This document shows positions 55,697-64,000 of a DNA stretch of 64,000 bases, one piece after another. The stretch is from Rheinheimera sp. EpRS3 (lineage in GTDB: Bacteria; Pseudomonadota; Gammaproteobacteria; Enterobacterales; Alteromonadaceae): NCBI RefSeq assembly GCF_001513785.1, contig NZ_LNQS01000007.1:1-64000 (forward strand). Reading direction: 5' to 3'. The translations under genes were made by a program, and so were the position numbers. The notes beneath the pieces were generated by a model that worked only from the letters and a program-made list of their open reading frames with translations, did not search any database and had not been told where the DNA came from. Numbering within the stretch: the first letter of the stretch is position 1; the number at the start of each line of letters is the position of its first letter.

Positions 55697-57898
55697 TTAA
55701 TAGGTGTCTTCCAAATATCGTCCCGATTTTTTCAAAGTCGCCACATCTAATGCTATTGGTGCCAAGATTGTATTTAGGCTGGTAGCGACGTCAGTTGCCA
55801 TTCGGCGTCCGCCACAAAGCATAATTTGTGCATTGCCGTTTATCAGAGTCCGAATTTGATCTGCGTCTTGTAGCAGTTTGTCCTGAACATAGGCAGGCTC
55901 TGCTCCTCGCGAGAATGCGACATGGAGTTGTGATAACCGCTGGTCAGCCAAGTAGGAGTTAAGTTCGTTCTGGTATAAGAAATCAGAAGTTGCCAGACGT
56001 CCGCCCCAGTACAGGTAGATAGGGCGGCGAGCGGTGTTGGCACGAATAAACCCCACCAACGGAGCAATGCCAGTGCCTGCGCCGATCAGCAGAATGGGCG
56101 ACTTCCCGGCGGCAGGTTTAAAGCGGGCATTTTTCTGAATAAAACCCGCGGCAGTTTCACCAAATTTCAGGTTGTATAAAAAACCTGAACACAAGCCATT
56201 GTCCTGCTGCCTGACACAAATTTCGAGGACGCCATCGGTACTGGCGGATGCTAAAGAGTAAAAGCGAGGAGCCGCATTGCCTGGTGGCAAAATGCCGACC
56301 AAATCGCCCGCGCTAAACACCGGTAGTGTGCTGCCCGGGGGGGCGGATTGAAAGCGCAACACACAAGTCGGCGCCTGTACTGCTTCACCATAGTTCTGCC
56401 GCTCGACCAACATCAACCCATGGCAGGCTGGCAGCACCGGCGTATAGTGCAGCATTAAAGGACGGCCAAGCACGTTGCCAAGTGCCACGCCCCAATGTTC
56501 AAACGTCGCGGCGGACTGTCGATCGACATAGTCGGTGGCAAGCAGCTGTGGCCACTGCCGTTGTTGCAACGCCTCAGTCACATGATCGGCAAAAGCACAA
56601 AAACTGCAAAATTGCCGATCGCCAAACGCTAATACGGCAAAGGGTAAACTTAGGGTTGGCGGCAGTTTTTGCAGCTTTTGTAAAAACTGACTGGCCGAGG
56701 CCGGTGCATCGCCATCACCGTAGGTCGAGGTGAGGATCAACAAACGTTCGGCTTTGACATAGTGATTTGCCAGCTGATCCATCGGCGCCAGATGCACCAG
56801 ACAACCTGCGTGTTTTAATGCTTCGCATAAGGCGTTGGCAAAACCCCAGGTACTGTTGGACTCAGATCCAACCAGCATAATCGTATCTGCCTGCCCCACT
56901 GCCGAGTTCCCCTGCAGGTGCGGCATGGCACGACGTCGTTGCCACCAAATCTGAAAGCCGGTGATAACCAGAGCGGGCACCGTCAGCGCCGCAAGGCCAA
57001 ACAGCAACCCCAGCCACCAGTAAGTTTCACCGGTATGCAATTCCATAATGAAGGTTTGTAGCTGTGCAGCATTGCCATAGTCGGCATAGGACAGCCACTG
57101 CCCAGTGGCTTGATCGACATACCCCGAGCCCTGATGGGTGCTTAGTGCATACAAGTCCTGTGGATCGGTGCGGGACGGGAAAATCAGTTGATGTAAATCG
57201 ACCAAATCGGTTTGCTGTAATGCGGGCAGAGTACCAACGGGTGCCGCAGCTGTGCCAGCCACCTTTTGCGGGAAATCAGCCTCAAGCTCTGCGGCTTCAG
57301 GCAGTAACTCGAAACGCAGTGCTGACATAACGCTACCGGTCAGCGCCGATAGCAATAACCCCAATGCCGCAGCACGCGCTAACTCGGCGTGTAGCCTTGG
57401 ACTGATTGCGCCATTGCTGGCACTGCGCATCGGCGCAAATAGCTGGCGCCAACCGCCCGCCCGTGACGCCAATAAAAATACCCCAGAGACACATAGCACG
57501 CTTAGCAGCAGCGCCACAATGCCCGCGCCAGCCCGCCCTTTGTCGTCCCACAAAAAAGCCCGGTGTAAATCTTTCAGCCAAGCAAAAACTGCGGACTGTT
57601 GATAGGTCGCCAGCCGAGTGCCAGTCAGCGGATTGATCAAATCCGCCGCAGTTTGGCCATCTTGGGTAAAGTAAACCACCACAGCCCCGGAAGGCAGCCG
57701 TTCAATTTGCTCCGTACCTGGATACGCAAGCAACACTTTCTCTGCCACGTCAGCCACGCTCACAGCCCCTCTGGCGGGCACTAAAGCATTTGCGCGCTGT
57801 AATGCCGGATCTAACGCTAGCAGTGCCCCTGTGGTGGCTGTGATCAGCAAAAACAGCGCTGCAGTAAGACCAGCGAGTGAATGAAAGCGACGTAGCAT
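55697..57898 (-). CDS. PepSY-flavodoxin-ferredoxin reductase fusion (iron reductase-like)
   Basis: Inner-membrane flavoprotein of 733 residues. The N-terminal PepSY-TM part (about 1-335) has four helices and conserved histidines (RRFHSLAGL, LKDLHRAFLW, MELHTGETYWW). It is followed by a flavodoxin domain (about 340-480, TIMLVGSESNSTWGFA, LTSTYGDGDAP) and an FAD/NADPH reductase module (APRFYSLASAS, LLIGAGTGIAPLVGF, ending GRYLEDTY). Such fusions reduce ferric iron or siderophores across the membrane with cytosolic NADPH. It heads toward DUF2271 and PepSY genes on the same strand. By eye it looks more GC-rich than its neighbours, which could mean transfer. Confidence 0.88.
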   Translation of the reverse strand: MLRRFHSLAGLTAALFLLITATTGALLALDPALQRANALVPARGAVSVADVAEKVLLAYPGTEQIERLPSGAVVVYFTQDGQTAADLINPLTGTRLATYQQSAVFAWLKDLHRAFLWDDKGRAGAGIVALLLSVLCVSGVFLLASRAGGWRQLFAPMRSASNGAISPRLHAELARAAALGLLLSALTGSVMSALRFELLPEAAELEADFPQKVAGTAAAPVGTLPALQQTDLVDLHQLIFPSRTDPQDLYALSTHQGSGYVDQATGQWLSYADYGNAAQLQTFIMELHTGETYWWLGLLFGLAALTVPALVITGFQIWWQRRRAMPHLQGNSAVGQADTIMLVGSESNSTWGFANALCEALKHAGCLVHLAPMDQLANHYVKAERLLILTSTYGDGDAPASASQFLQKLQKLPPTLSLPFAVLAFGDRQFCSFCAFADHVTEALQQRQWPQLLATDYVDRQSAATFEHWGVALGNVLGRPLMLHYTPVLPACHGLMLVERQNYGEAVQAPTCVLRFQSAPPGSTLPVFSAGDLVGILPPGNAAPRFYSLASASTDGVLEICVRQQDNGLCSGFLYNLKFGETAAGFIQKNARFKPAAGKSPILLIGAGTGIAPLVGFIRANTARRPIYLYWGGRLATSDFLYQNELNSYLADQRLSQLHVAFSRGAEPAYVQDKLLQDADQIRTLINGNAQIMLCGGRRMATDVATSLNTILAPIALDVATLKKSGRYLEDTY

Positions 57899-57925
57899 CT
57901 GGCTATACCCTCTAAAGCGGTGATG

Positions 57926-58396
57926 TTACAGGGTATAACTGATGGTTTTGACATAACCGCGACCAGCGACTGAGGTACCAGCACCCCGACGTGTCAGCGG
58001 CAGCTCGGCATCAACCCTTTGATCGCGTTGATCTTCTACCGCACTATCGACCCTAATCAAATACCCAGCATCGATCAACGCATCCTCAATGTTGACCTTA
58101 AACGTCAATTGCTCGCCGGAGGTGACACTGGCGCCGGTGCTGCCATCATATTCGGTACTTTTTAAGCCACTGCCGCGTGCCCAATCTTGCAGGTGTTTGT
58201 AATATTTAGCTTTACCACCCGCGACCCAGAGCGTTTTGTTGTACTTGCCGTTTGCATCGGTAAGATAGATTGCCAGATAAGCACCATCGCCCTGATAGCT
58301 ATGTAGTGTTGTAGTAATAGTAACTTCAGCTGCCTGAATAACGTTGGGCAGGCACAGACCCAGCATGAACTCTGCGGTGATGAATAATTTTTTCAT
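57926..58396 (-). CDS. DUF2271 family periplasmic protein
   Basis: Exported protein of 156 residues with a signal peptide (about 1-22) and one beta-rich DUF2271 domain (TTTLHSYQGDGAYLAIYLTD, NKTLWVAGGKAKYYKHLQDW, GSTGASVTSGEQLTFKVNIE). DUF2271 genes are regularly found next to PepSY-domain reductases in iron-uptake loci, as here; the biochemical role is unknown. It lies 27 bases upstream of the reductase gene and 49 downstream of the small PepSY gene, so the three form a likely operon. Confidence 0.87.
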   Translation of the reverse strand: MKKLFITAEFMLGLCLPNVIQAAEVTITTTLHSYQGDGAYLAIYLTDANGKYNKTLWVAGGKAKYYKHLQDWARGSGLKSTEYDGSTGASVTSGEQLTFKVNIEDALIDAGYLIRVDSAVEDQRDQRVDAELPLTRRGAGTSVAGRGYVKTISYTL

Positions 58397-58445
58397 TTCA
58401 CTTTCTCCTGGCCTCTATTGGTTATTGAGACTGATGTCGAATTTC

Positions 58446-58763
58446 TTAGTGTTGCTGTTCAGAAGGCTTGTCGTGTTTCACTTCAAGTTCCAGTAACGTA
58501 AATGATGCAGGCGCGTAGGTGGCTTTCACCCGGCGTCCTTGTTCATCGATTGCGCGCACTTCATAGCAGCCATCATCAATACGAATACGTTTTACCCGCC
58601 AGCCTTGCTGCTCCAGCTTTTGTTTTAGCATTTCGCGTGGCTGCCAGTCGGCTATGGGGTCCTTGCATTCATCGTCTGCCAGCACAGACGCAGCAGAAAA
58701 GGTGAGGCTAAAAAAAATGGTGAACACAGTGACTACTTTTAGAATGGATAGCATTTTGTTCAT
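58446..58763 (-). CDS. Small PepSY-domain periplasmic protein
   Basis: Exported protein of 105 residues from the ATG at 58763 (MNKMLSILKVVTVF), with a signal peptide to about residue 30 (ending VLA). A single PepSY domain follows (REMLKQKLEQQGWRVKRIRI, DDGCYEVRAIDEQGRRVKAT) with a His-containing tail. Two cysteines could form a disulfide. First gene of the minus-strand PepSY/DUF2271/reductase set. A start eight codons upstream is possible but has no better ribosome site. Confidence 0.85.
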   Translation of the reverse strand: MNKMLSILKVVTVFTIFFSLTFSAASVLADDECKDPIADWQPREMLKQKLEQQGWRVKRIRIDDGCYEVRAIDEQGRRVKATYAPASFTLLELEVKHDKPSEQQH

Positions 58764-58987
58764 ATTGCTCTGCTCATAAACAAACACTAAAGTGCCTGTG
58801 TTAATTCATCTTAACCGGGATTTGAAAATACAAACTTTGATCTACATCTAGTGGCGGTGTTTCAACAAGGGTGAAATATATCCTTGCCAGACTGATACAC
58901 CGTGGTTTTGATCCGGAACAAACCCAAAAGGCTATGGAATAAGTTGTCGTGACTGAAACTGTGATATCGTCAGATTGAGTGACGAAG

Positions 58988-59004
58988 CTTAAGGCAGACT
59001 TAAG
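58988..59004. promoter_or_regulatory. PmrA/QseB-type operator, perfect copy
   Basis: CTTAAG (58988-58993), GCAGA, CTTAAG (58999-59004). Since CTTAAG is its own reverse complement, the element reads the same on both strands and could serve the minus-strand PepSY gene (224 bases away) or the plus-strand LtaS gene (124 bases away). The rest of the 58764-59128 gap shows no gene and no recognisable Fur box. Confidence 0.65.
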
Positions 59005-59066
59005 GGAGGTAAGAGCAGCTCAATATCGGGTGGCTTGCGCTCACAAGGGCAGGGCGCTCTGTCCCA

Positions 59067-59083
59067 TTTAAGTTTTTCTTAAG
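59067..59083 (+). promoter_or_regulatory. PmrA/QseB-type operator upstream of LtaS-family gene
   Basis: TTTAAG (59067-59072), TTTTT, CTTAAG (59078-59083), ending 45 bases before the ATG at 59129. This is nearly the same distance as in front of the operon at 47519, and CTGG follows at the same offset in both. It therefore looks like a second promoter of the same regulon. Confidence 0.68.
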
Positions 59084-59128
59084 TTTTCATCCCTATGCTG
59101 GCTTTTGTTTAGTTACTGAGGCCAGCTC

Positions 59129-61129
59129 ATGTCTGCAATAAAAACGATAAAAGTAACTGTTTTTTCCTCTTTATTTTGCCTTGGCCCTTACCGTTATTTA
59201 ATCCGTACGGCGGTACTTGGTTTAGTCTTGCTTAGTCTGAGCCGGTGGGCGTTAGTGTTGTGGCAATACGACAGAGTGGATCAAACTGATATGCTGTGGC
59301 AAGTATTACTGCAAGGTATTAGAGCCGACATTATTTTAGTGGGATTGCTACTGCTGGTGCCTGTGCTGCTTATTCCACTGGCATCGGTACGCAGCCTGGC
59401 TAAGTACTGGTTTCAGTTTAGTTATTTATGGTGTCTGTCTGCTTTGGTGCTGCTAGTGTTTATGGAACTGGCGTCACCTGCTTTTATTTTGCAATATGAT
59501 GTGCGGCCAAACCGGCTTTTTGTCGAGTACCTGAAGTACCCCAAAGAAGTGTTGTCGACTTTATGGTTTGGTTTTCGTTTGCCTTTAGTTCTGGGTATTG
59601 TTGCTACAGTAGCTCTTGCCTGGTTGATGCGGCATGTTTTTCGGCTGGGGCAATGCAGTGTAAAGCAGTGGTCGGCTGTTAAAACTATTGGTATATGGAC
59701 TCTGGCGTTGCTGCTGCTTTTTGCCGGTATCCGTTCTACCACAGCTCATCGGCCTGCTAATCCGGCAATGTTTGCAATTACTGCCGATGCCATGGTCAAC
59801 TCGTTGGTTTTAAATTCTGCTTATTCAGTACTTTATGCCATTTATAATTTAAAGCATGAAGCTCACTCGAGCGAAATCTATGGCCGCTTGCCTACAGAGC
59901 AGATGCTGAAGTTAAGCCTGGACTGGCCCTGGCTACAGTCCTACAGCTTTACTAATCAAGAGTACCCAACAGCACATTGGCAACAGGCGATCAAGCGCGC
60001 GCGGCCACTGAATTTGGTGATAGTGTTGCAGGAAAGCCTGGGTGCTACTTTTGTGCAATCTTTAGGTGGTTTGGCTGTCACGCCGGAGCTTGAAAAGTTA
60101 AAACAACAGGGCATCTGGTTTGAAAATTTGTATGCCACAGGCACCCGCTCTGTACGTGGTATTGAAGCGGTCGTGGCTGGTTTTCCGCCGACACCAGCAC
60201 AAAGCACAGTGAAGTTATCCAATAGCCAGCAGCATTTCACTACCCTTGCATCAATCCTTAAAAATCAAGGCTACCAAACCCAGTTTATCTATGGTGGTGA
60301 AGCACATTTTGACAATATGCGCAGTTTTTTTACCGGCAATGGTGTGGATCAGATTGTCGATCAAAGCCAGATGCAAAACCCTTTGTTTACCGGCAGTTGG
60401 GGCGCCAGTGATGAGGATGTGTTTACTGCTGCGCACCAACAATTAACGGCTTTGCATCAGCAGGATAAGCCATTTTTTAGCCTGATTTTCACCTCCAGCA
60501 ATCATGAGCCTTTTGAGTTTCCTGATGGCCGTATTGAGTTATATGAAGAGCCCAAAGATACCGCCAATAACGCGGTGAAATATGCCGACTGGGCCATGGG
60601 GCAGTTTTTCCAAAAGGCAAAACAAAGCGACTATTGGCAAGATACCTTGTTTTTAATAGTGGCCGATCATGATAACAGAGTGTACGGCGACAACCTGATC
60701 CCGGTCGAAAAGTTCCATATTCCAGGGCTGATTTTAGGTGCGGATACAAAGCCAGAACTGCTAAAAACCCTTGCCAGTCAGATTGATTTAGCACCCACCT
60801 TATTATCTATGATGGGTATATCCAGTTGCCATACCATGACAGGACGGGACTTTACTCTGGATAACACCAGCCCCGGCCGGGCTTTATTGCAGTTTGAGGA
60901 TTACTTTGCTCTGATGCAGAGCGACAAACTGGTGATCCTCAAGCCTGATGGAAACAGTGTCGAAGCAAGGTATCAGCCAGGACAGCAAAAACTTAGTTTA
61001 AGCAGACATGCTGTGCCGCAGGCAGATAAAGATGAAGCGTTGGCGCTGGTGCAATTACCATCCTATTTATATCGCGAGCAAAAAAATGTCAGCACGGCAC
61101 TATGCCCAGAGAAATTGCCAGCAAACTAA
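59129..61129 (+). CDS. LtaS-type phosphoglycerol/phosphoethanolamine transferase family protein
   Basis: Inner-membrane enzyme of the alkaline phosphatase superfamily, 666 residues. About five N-terminal membrane helices (to residue 210) are followed by a periplasmic sulfatase-like domain with the metal/catalytic motifs VLQESLG (Glu), ATGTRSVRG (nucleophile Thr), SSNHEPF (His) and VADHDNR (Asp-His). Relatives make lipoteichoic acid in Firmicutes; in Gram-negatives the group modifies glycans or lipids in the envelope. The PmrA-type operator upstream suggests a role in surface-charge or metal-stress remodelling, parallel to PmrA control of eptA. Monocistronic. Confidence 0.87.
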   Translation: MSAIKTIKVTVFSSLFCLGPYRYLIRTAVLGLVLLSLSRWALVLWQYDRVDQTDMLWQVLLQGIRADIILVGLLLLVPVLLIPLASVRSLAKYWFQFSYLWCLSALVLLVFMELASPAFILQYDVRPNRLFVEYLKYPKEVLSTLWFGFRLPLVLGIVATVALAWLMRHVFRLGQCSVKQWSAVKTIGIWTLALLLLFAGIRSTTAHRPANPAMFAITADAMVNSLVLNSAYSVLYAIYNLKHEAHSSEIYGRLPTEQMLKLSLDWPWLQSYSFTNQEYPTAHWQQAIKRARPLNLVIVLQESLGATFVQSLGGLAVTPELEKLKQQGIWFENLYATGTRSVRGIEAVVAGFPPTPAQSTVKLSNSQQHFTTLASILKNQGYQTQFIYGGEAHFDNMRSFFTGNGVDQIVDQSQMQNPLFTGSWGASDEDVFTAAHQQLTALHQQDKPFFSLIFTSSNHEPFEFPDGRIELYEEPKDTANNAVKYADWAMGQFFQKAKQSDYWQDTLFLIVADHDNRVYGDNLIPVEKFHIPGLILGADTKPELLKTLASQIDLAPTLLSMMGISSCHTMTGRDFTLDNTSPGRALLQFEDYFALMQSDKLVILKPDGNSVEARYQPGQQKLSLSRHAVPQADKDEALALVQLPSYLYREQKNVSTALCPEKLPAN

Positions 61130-61228
61130 TCTGTGGTGGGATTTTTATGCTCTTAGACCATACCCGCCGGTATTTTTATTCAGCCAGAATAATTAGCCCC
61201 GCCAGGCGGTAGTCAGAAGCATTTCTGC

Positions 61229-61237
61229 TGTTATAAT
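61229..61237 (+). promoter_or_regulatory. Extended -10 promoter of glnS
   Basis: TGTTATAAT (61229-61237) is a perfect extended -10 element; no good -35 is seen 17 bases upstream, as is common for this class. Transcription would start near 61244, about 60 bases before the glnS ATG. Confidence 0.6.
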
Positions 61238-61261
61238 GCCGCCATATTTCAGTAATTTTAG

Positions 61262-61284
61262 CCAGTGCAGCCGCACTGGTTTTT
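61262..61284 (+). terminator. Terminator-like hairpin in glnS leader
   Basis: Perfect stem CCAGTGC / GCACTGG with loop AGCC, followed by TTTTT (61280-61284), ends 20 bases before the glnS start codon and after the predicted promoter. It may be an attenuator of glnS, or the terminator of the upstream LtaS-family gene. Confidence 0.65.
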
Positions 61285-61304
61285 CAGATAGGGATTTGAA
61301 TTCT

Positions 61305-62972
61305 ATGGCGGACGTTGAACATCGCCCAACTAATTTTATTCGTCAGATCATTGATACTGATTTAGCCTCAGGTAAACACAGTGCTGTGCAAACCCGTTTT
61401 CCGCCTGAGCCTAATGGTTACTTACACATTGGTCATGCTAAATCTATCTGCCTGAACTTTGGTATTGCCCAGGATTACCAGGGTAAATGTAACCTGCGGT
61501 TTGATGATACTAACCCGGAAAAAGAAAACGTCGAGTTTGTAAATTCTATTTCACAAGACGTGAACTGGCTCGGCTTTCAGTGGGATGGCGAGGTACGTTA
61601 CTCTTCAGATTACTTTGATGCCCTGTATGGTTATGCGGTTGAATTAATTAATAAAGGCCTAGCTTATGTTTGCTTTTTAAATGGCGAGCAAATGCGCGAG
61701 TACCGTGGCAATTTAACCCAACCGGGTAAACCCAGCCCGACGCGCGATACCAGCCCGGCAGAAAACCTGGCGTTGTTTGAAAAAATGCGTGCCGGTGGTT
61801 TTAAAGAAGGCGAGTGTTCGCTGCGCGCCAAAATTGATATGACATCCAGCTTTATGGTTATGCGCGACCCGGTTATTTACCGTGTTAAGTTTGCCCATCA
61901 CCATCAAACCGGTGACAAGTGGTGCATCTACCCGATGTACGACTTTACCCACTGTATTTCTGATGCACTGGAAGGTGTTACGCACTCGCTGTGTACACTG
62001 GAATTTCAGGATAACCGCCGTTTATATGACTGGATTTTGGATAACATTACTATTGCCTGCCACCCACAGCAGATTGAGTTCTCACGCTTAAATCTTGAAT
62101 ATGCGGTAATGAGCAAGCGTAAACTGCAAACGCTGGTAGAAAAACAGGTTGTATCCGGTTGGGACGACCCGCGTATGCCAACCATTGCCGGTTTACGCCG
62201 TCGTGGTTATACGGCATCAGCTATTCGAGAGTTTGCTAAACGCATTGGTGTGACCAAGCAAGACAATGTCATTGAAATGAGCGCACTGGAAGCCTGTATC
62301 CGCGAAGATTTAGATGCAGCTGCACCACGTGCTATGGCGGTGCTTGACCCGCTTAAAGTAACTATTACTAACTACCCGGCCGATGGCGTGCAGTGGGTTG
62401 AGGCGCCAAATCATCCGAAAGATGACAGCATGGGCAGCCGCAAACTGCCGTTCGGGCCTGTGGTGTATATCGACCGCGCCGATTTTCGCGAAGAGGCTAA
62501 CAAAAAGTATAAGCGTTTAGTGCTTAATGGTGATGTGCGTTTACGCAATGCTTATGTTATCCATGCAGATGAAGTGGTAAAAGACAGCGAAGGTAATATT
62601 GTTGAATTAAAATGCAGCTATTTACCAGAAACACTGGGTGAAAACCCGGCAGATGGCCGTAAAGTGCGTGGCGTAATTCATTGGGTTGAAGCCAAACACG
62701 CAGTGCCAGCCGAGTTCCGCGTTTATGATCGTTTATTCAGCGTGGCTAACCCTGCAGCAGAGGAAGACTTCCTGCAGGTGATTAATGCGCAGTCGTTAGT
62801 GATTAAACAAGGTTTGGTTGAGCCGTCATTACAAACAGCTAAAGCTGAACAGGCTTATCAGTTTGAACGTGAAGGTTATTACTGCGCAGATAATAAAGAC
62901 AGTAGTGCCAACAAACTGGTATTTAACCGTACAGTAGGGCTGCGGGACAGCTGGGGTAAAGAAGAGGAATAA
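61305..62972 (+). CDS. glnS: Glutaminyl-tRNA synthetase GlnS
   Basis: Charges tRNA-Gln with glutamine. It has 555 residues from the ATG at 61305 ([17 protein letters not shown]). Class I motifs are present: [20 protein letters not shown] (HIGH) and VMSKRKL (KMSKS equivalent), with [10 protein letters not shown] and [19 protein letters not shown] in between, followed by the anticodon-binding beta-barrels and the ending [13 protein letters not shown]. Codon use is typical of highly expressed genes here. Confidence 0.98.
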   Translation: MADVEHRPTNFIRQIIDTDLASGKHSAVQTRFPPEPNGYLHIGHAKSICLNFGIAQDYQGKCNLRFDDTNPEKENVEFVNSISQDVNWLGFQWDGEVRYSSDYFDALYGYAVELINKGLAYVCFLNGEQMREYRGNLTQPGKPSPTRDTSPAENLALFEKMRAGGFKEGECSLRAKIDMTSSFMVMRDPVIYRVKFAHHHQTGDKWCIYPMYDFTHCISDALEGVTHSLCTLEFQDNRRLYDWILDNITIACHPQQIEFSRLNLEYAVMSKRKLQTLVEKQVVSGWDDPRMPTIAGLRRRGYTASAIREFAKRIGVTKQDNVIEMSALEACIREDLDAAAPRAMAVLDPLKVTITNYPADGVQWVEAPNHPKDDSMGSRKLPFGPVVYIDRADFREEANKKYKRLVLNGDVRLRNAYVIHADEVVKDSEGNIVELKCSYLPETLGENPADGRKVRGVIHWVEAKHAVPAEFRVYDRLFSVANPAAEEDFLQVINAQSLVIKQGLVEPSLQTAKAEQAYQFEREGYYCADNKDSSANKLVFNRTVGLRDSWGKEEE

Positions 62973-62995
62973 TAATCCTCTGTAACCAGATAAAT

Positions 62996-63016
62996 AAAGG
63001 CCGCATTGCGGCCTTT
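62996..63016. terminator. Bidirectional terminator after glnS
   Basis: Perfect nine-base-pair stem AAAGGCCGC / GCGGCCTTT with a three-base loop, between the convergent glnS and DUF3185 genes. Confidence 0.8.
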
Positions 63017-63032
63017 ATGCATGTTAAGCAGT

Positions 63033-63227
63033 TTATTTCTTCAGCAAAACACCCAGACCTACAATCGCAGCTATGGCACCACCCACCAGAAACCAAATAG
63101 AGTTGTCTGTTGGATTGCCTGTTACTACCTCAGTTACCTGAGACGCGGCTGAATTGTATTCGGTGTAACCAAAGTATAATAAAATGACACCGGCGACCAA
63201 AATTGCCAAACCCAGAATTTTATTCAT
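63033..63227 (-). CDS. DUF3185 family small membrane protein
   Basis: Small inner-membrane protein of 64 residues with two hydrophobic segments (NKILGLAILVAGVILLYFGY and SIWFLVGGAIAAIVGLGVLL) joined by a polar linker (TEYNSAASQVTEVVTGNPTD), the pattern of the DUF3185 family. Function unknown. CAGGAG precedes the ATG. Convergent with glnS. Confidence 0.87.
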   Translation of the reverse strand: MNKILGLAILVAGVILLYFGYTEYNSAASQVTEVVTGNPTDNSIWFLVGGAIAAIVGLGVLLKK

Positions 63228-63365
63228 GTTTATCTCCTGTCTTCTCTCTTAATCAGGCTGTTGTTCTGTATTTTTATAAAGTAAATATCAGGTTTAGGCT
63301 GACTATTTTCAGCAAATTAGATAATACTTCATTGATAACATGGCACAGTTATTCGGTGAAAAATA

Positions 63366-64000
63366 GTGATACGTATAATTTTACTTTATTTTTGCCTGTT
63401 TACGGCTAGCGGTGCTGCGGAATTGGTGCGCTATCCTGCGATTGCGCACGTTGAAGATCCACGGTCTGTTTATCCATTAGCCTTGCTGGAACTGGCATTG
63501 GCACAATCGGAGCGGCAGTATCAGCTGCAAAGCTCGTCTGAGCGGATGTCTAAATCACGCAGTATAGTTTTTTTAAAAGAGCAGGCCGAGCTGGATGTAC
63601 TGTGGACGATGACGTCTGTTGAGCGCGAGCTGGATTTACGGCCTATTCGCATTCCCATTTTTAAAGGCCTTAGCGGTTATCGTATTATGTTGATCCGCAA
63701 CGACCAGCAGGCTAAATTTTCAGCCAGCGCTAAACCTGCGCAAATCCGCCGTCTGGTGTATGCGCAGGGCCATGACTGGGTAGATGCCAAAGTACTGCAG
63801 CTTAACGGCTTTTCGGTAATTGGCGCTGCCGGCTATGACAATTTATTCTCCATGCTGGAAAAAGGCCGGGTGGATGCGGTGCCACGCAACGCGCTGGAAA
63901 TTGCTGATGAAGCCGCACTGCTTACAGAGCGTAATATAGTGACAGAGCAAAACTGGGTGCTTTATTATCCTACCGCCAGCTATTTTTTTGTTAATTATGC
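63366..64000 (+). CDS. Periplasmic solute-binding-like protein (3' truncated by window)
   Basis: Open frame running off the window from a GTG at 63366 (211 codons seen). It begins with a signal-like segment (RIILLYFCLFTASGAAE), then VRYPAIAHVEDPRSVYPLAL, and continues as a type II periplasmic binding fold: LKEQAELDVLWTMTSVEREL, IPIFKGLSGYRIMLIRNDQQ, LVYAQGHDWVDAKVLQLNGF and MLEKGRVDAVPRNALEIADE. The region resembles transporter substrate-binding/PBP2 proteins not tied to an ABC transporter, perhaps a sensor input domain. Ligand unknown. Confidence 0.75.
   Translation, partial: MIRIILLYFCLFTASGAAELVRYPAIAHVEDPRSVYPLALLELALAQSERQYQLQSSSERMSKSRSIVFLKEQAELDVLWTMTSVERELDLRPIRIPIFKGLSGYRIMLIRNDQQAKFSASAKPAQIRRLVYAQGHDWVDAKVLQLNGFSVIGAAGYDNLFSMLEKGRVDAVPRNALEIADEAALLTERNIVTEQNWVLYYPTASYFFVNY

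Noticed and set aside
58764-59128. Fur box controlling the PepSY/DUF2271/reductase genes
   Set aside because: I found no convincing GATAAT-type palindrome in the gap.
47458-61129. Anti-phage defence island
   Set aside because: No nuclease, reverse transcriptase, STAND ATPase, toxin-antitoxin pair or mobile-element gene is present; contents are biosynthetic, regulatory and envelope-related.

Overview
The window is a dense, mostly housekeeping stretch of a gammaproteobacterial chromosome. The pairing of mfd with csiV, the lolCDE block, msbA-lpxK-ycaR-kdsB, a separate csdA-csdE pair facing tcdA, and gltA divergent from sdhCDAB-sucABCD all point to the Alteromonadales/Chromatiaceae-like group. 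The Rheinheimera/Alishewanella/Arsukibacterium lineage is my best guess; this is inference from gene content, not a measured phylogeny. I saw no tRNA, rRNA, insertion sequence, prophage or CRISPR array.

Layout. 1-6.2 kb: the 3' part of a chemotaxis operon (5'-truncated chemoreceptor, cheW, cheR, cheD, cheB) ending in a PAS-GGDEF-EAL protein. 6.3-9.0 kb: a family 2 glycosyltransferase, an Ahr-like zinc alcohol dehydrogenase and a DUF1993 gene, with a fossil tail of a second DUF1993 gene nearby. 9.2-15.1 kb: a czcICBA-type divalent-metal efflux operon on the minus strand. 15.2-21.9 kb: ylqF, a small membrane protein, csiV, mfd and a PilZ-like protein (minus). 22-33 kb: lolCDE, DUF2062 (minus), comEC, msbA, lpxK, ycaR, kdsB, an RluA-type pseudouridine synthase and tcdA. 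33-36 kb: csdE, csdA and gltA (minus). 36.6-46.3 kb: sdhCDAB-sucAB-sucCD, so most of the TCA-cycle enzymes lie together. 46.4-47.4 kb: a NadR-like enzyme without its DNA-binding domain. 59-64 kb: an LtaS-type phosphotransferase, glnS, DUF3185 and the 5' part of a periplasmic binding protein gene.

The most unusual part is 47.4-59.1 kb. Ten tightly coupled plus-strand genes (47519-55675) encode a GNAT-like 'thermostable hemolysin' family protein, an AMP-dependent acyl ligase, a heme-oxygenase-like diiron oxidase (HDO), a short-chain dehydrogenase, a periplasmic TPR-type protein, an OmpR-family response regulator and its QseC/PmrB-like kinase, a cupredoxin, a divergent FTR1-like membrane protein and an outer-membrane barrel. 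The operon is preceded by a perfectly spaced PmrA/QseB-type direct repeat, CTTAAG-N5-TTTAAG. The same element (TTTAAG-N5-CTTAAG) lies at nearly the same distance from the start of the LtaS-family gene at 59129, and a third copy lies further up that gap. Between them, on the minus strand, is a PepSY-flavodoxin reductase / DUF2271 / PepSY set typical of iron-reduction loci. I propose one regulon: a two-component system that controls its own operon, which makes an unidentified acyl-derived product and handles Fe/Cu at the envelope, plus an envelope-modifying transferase.
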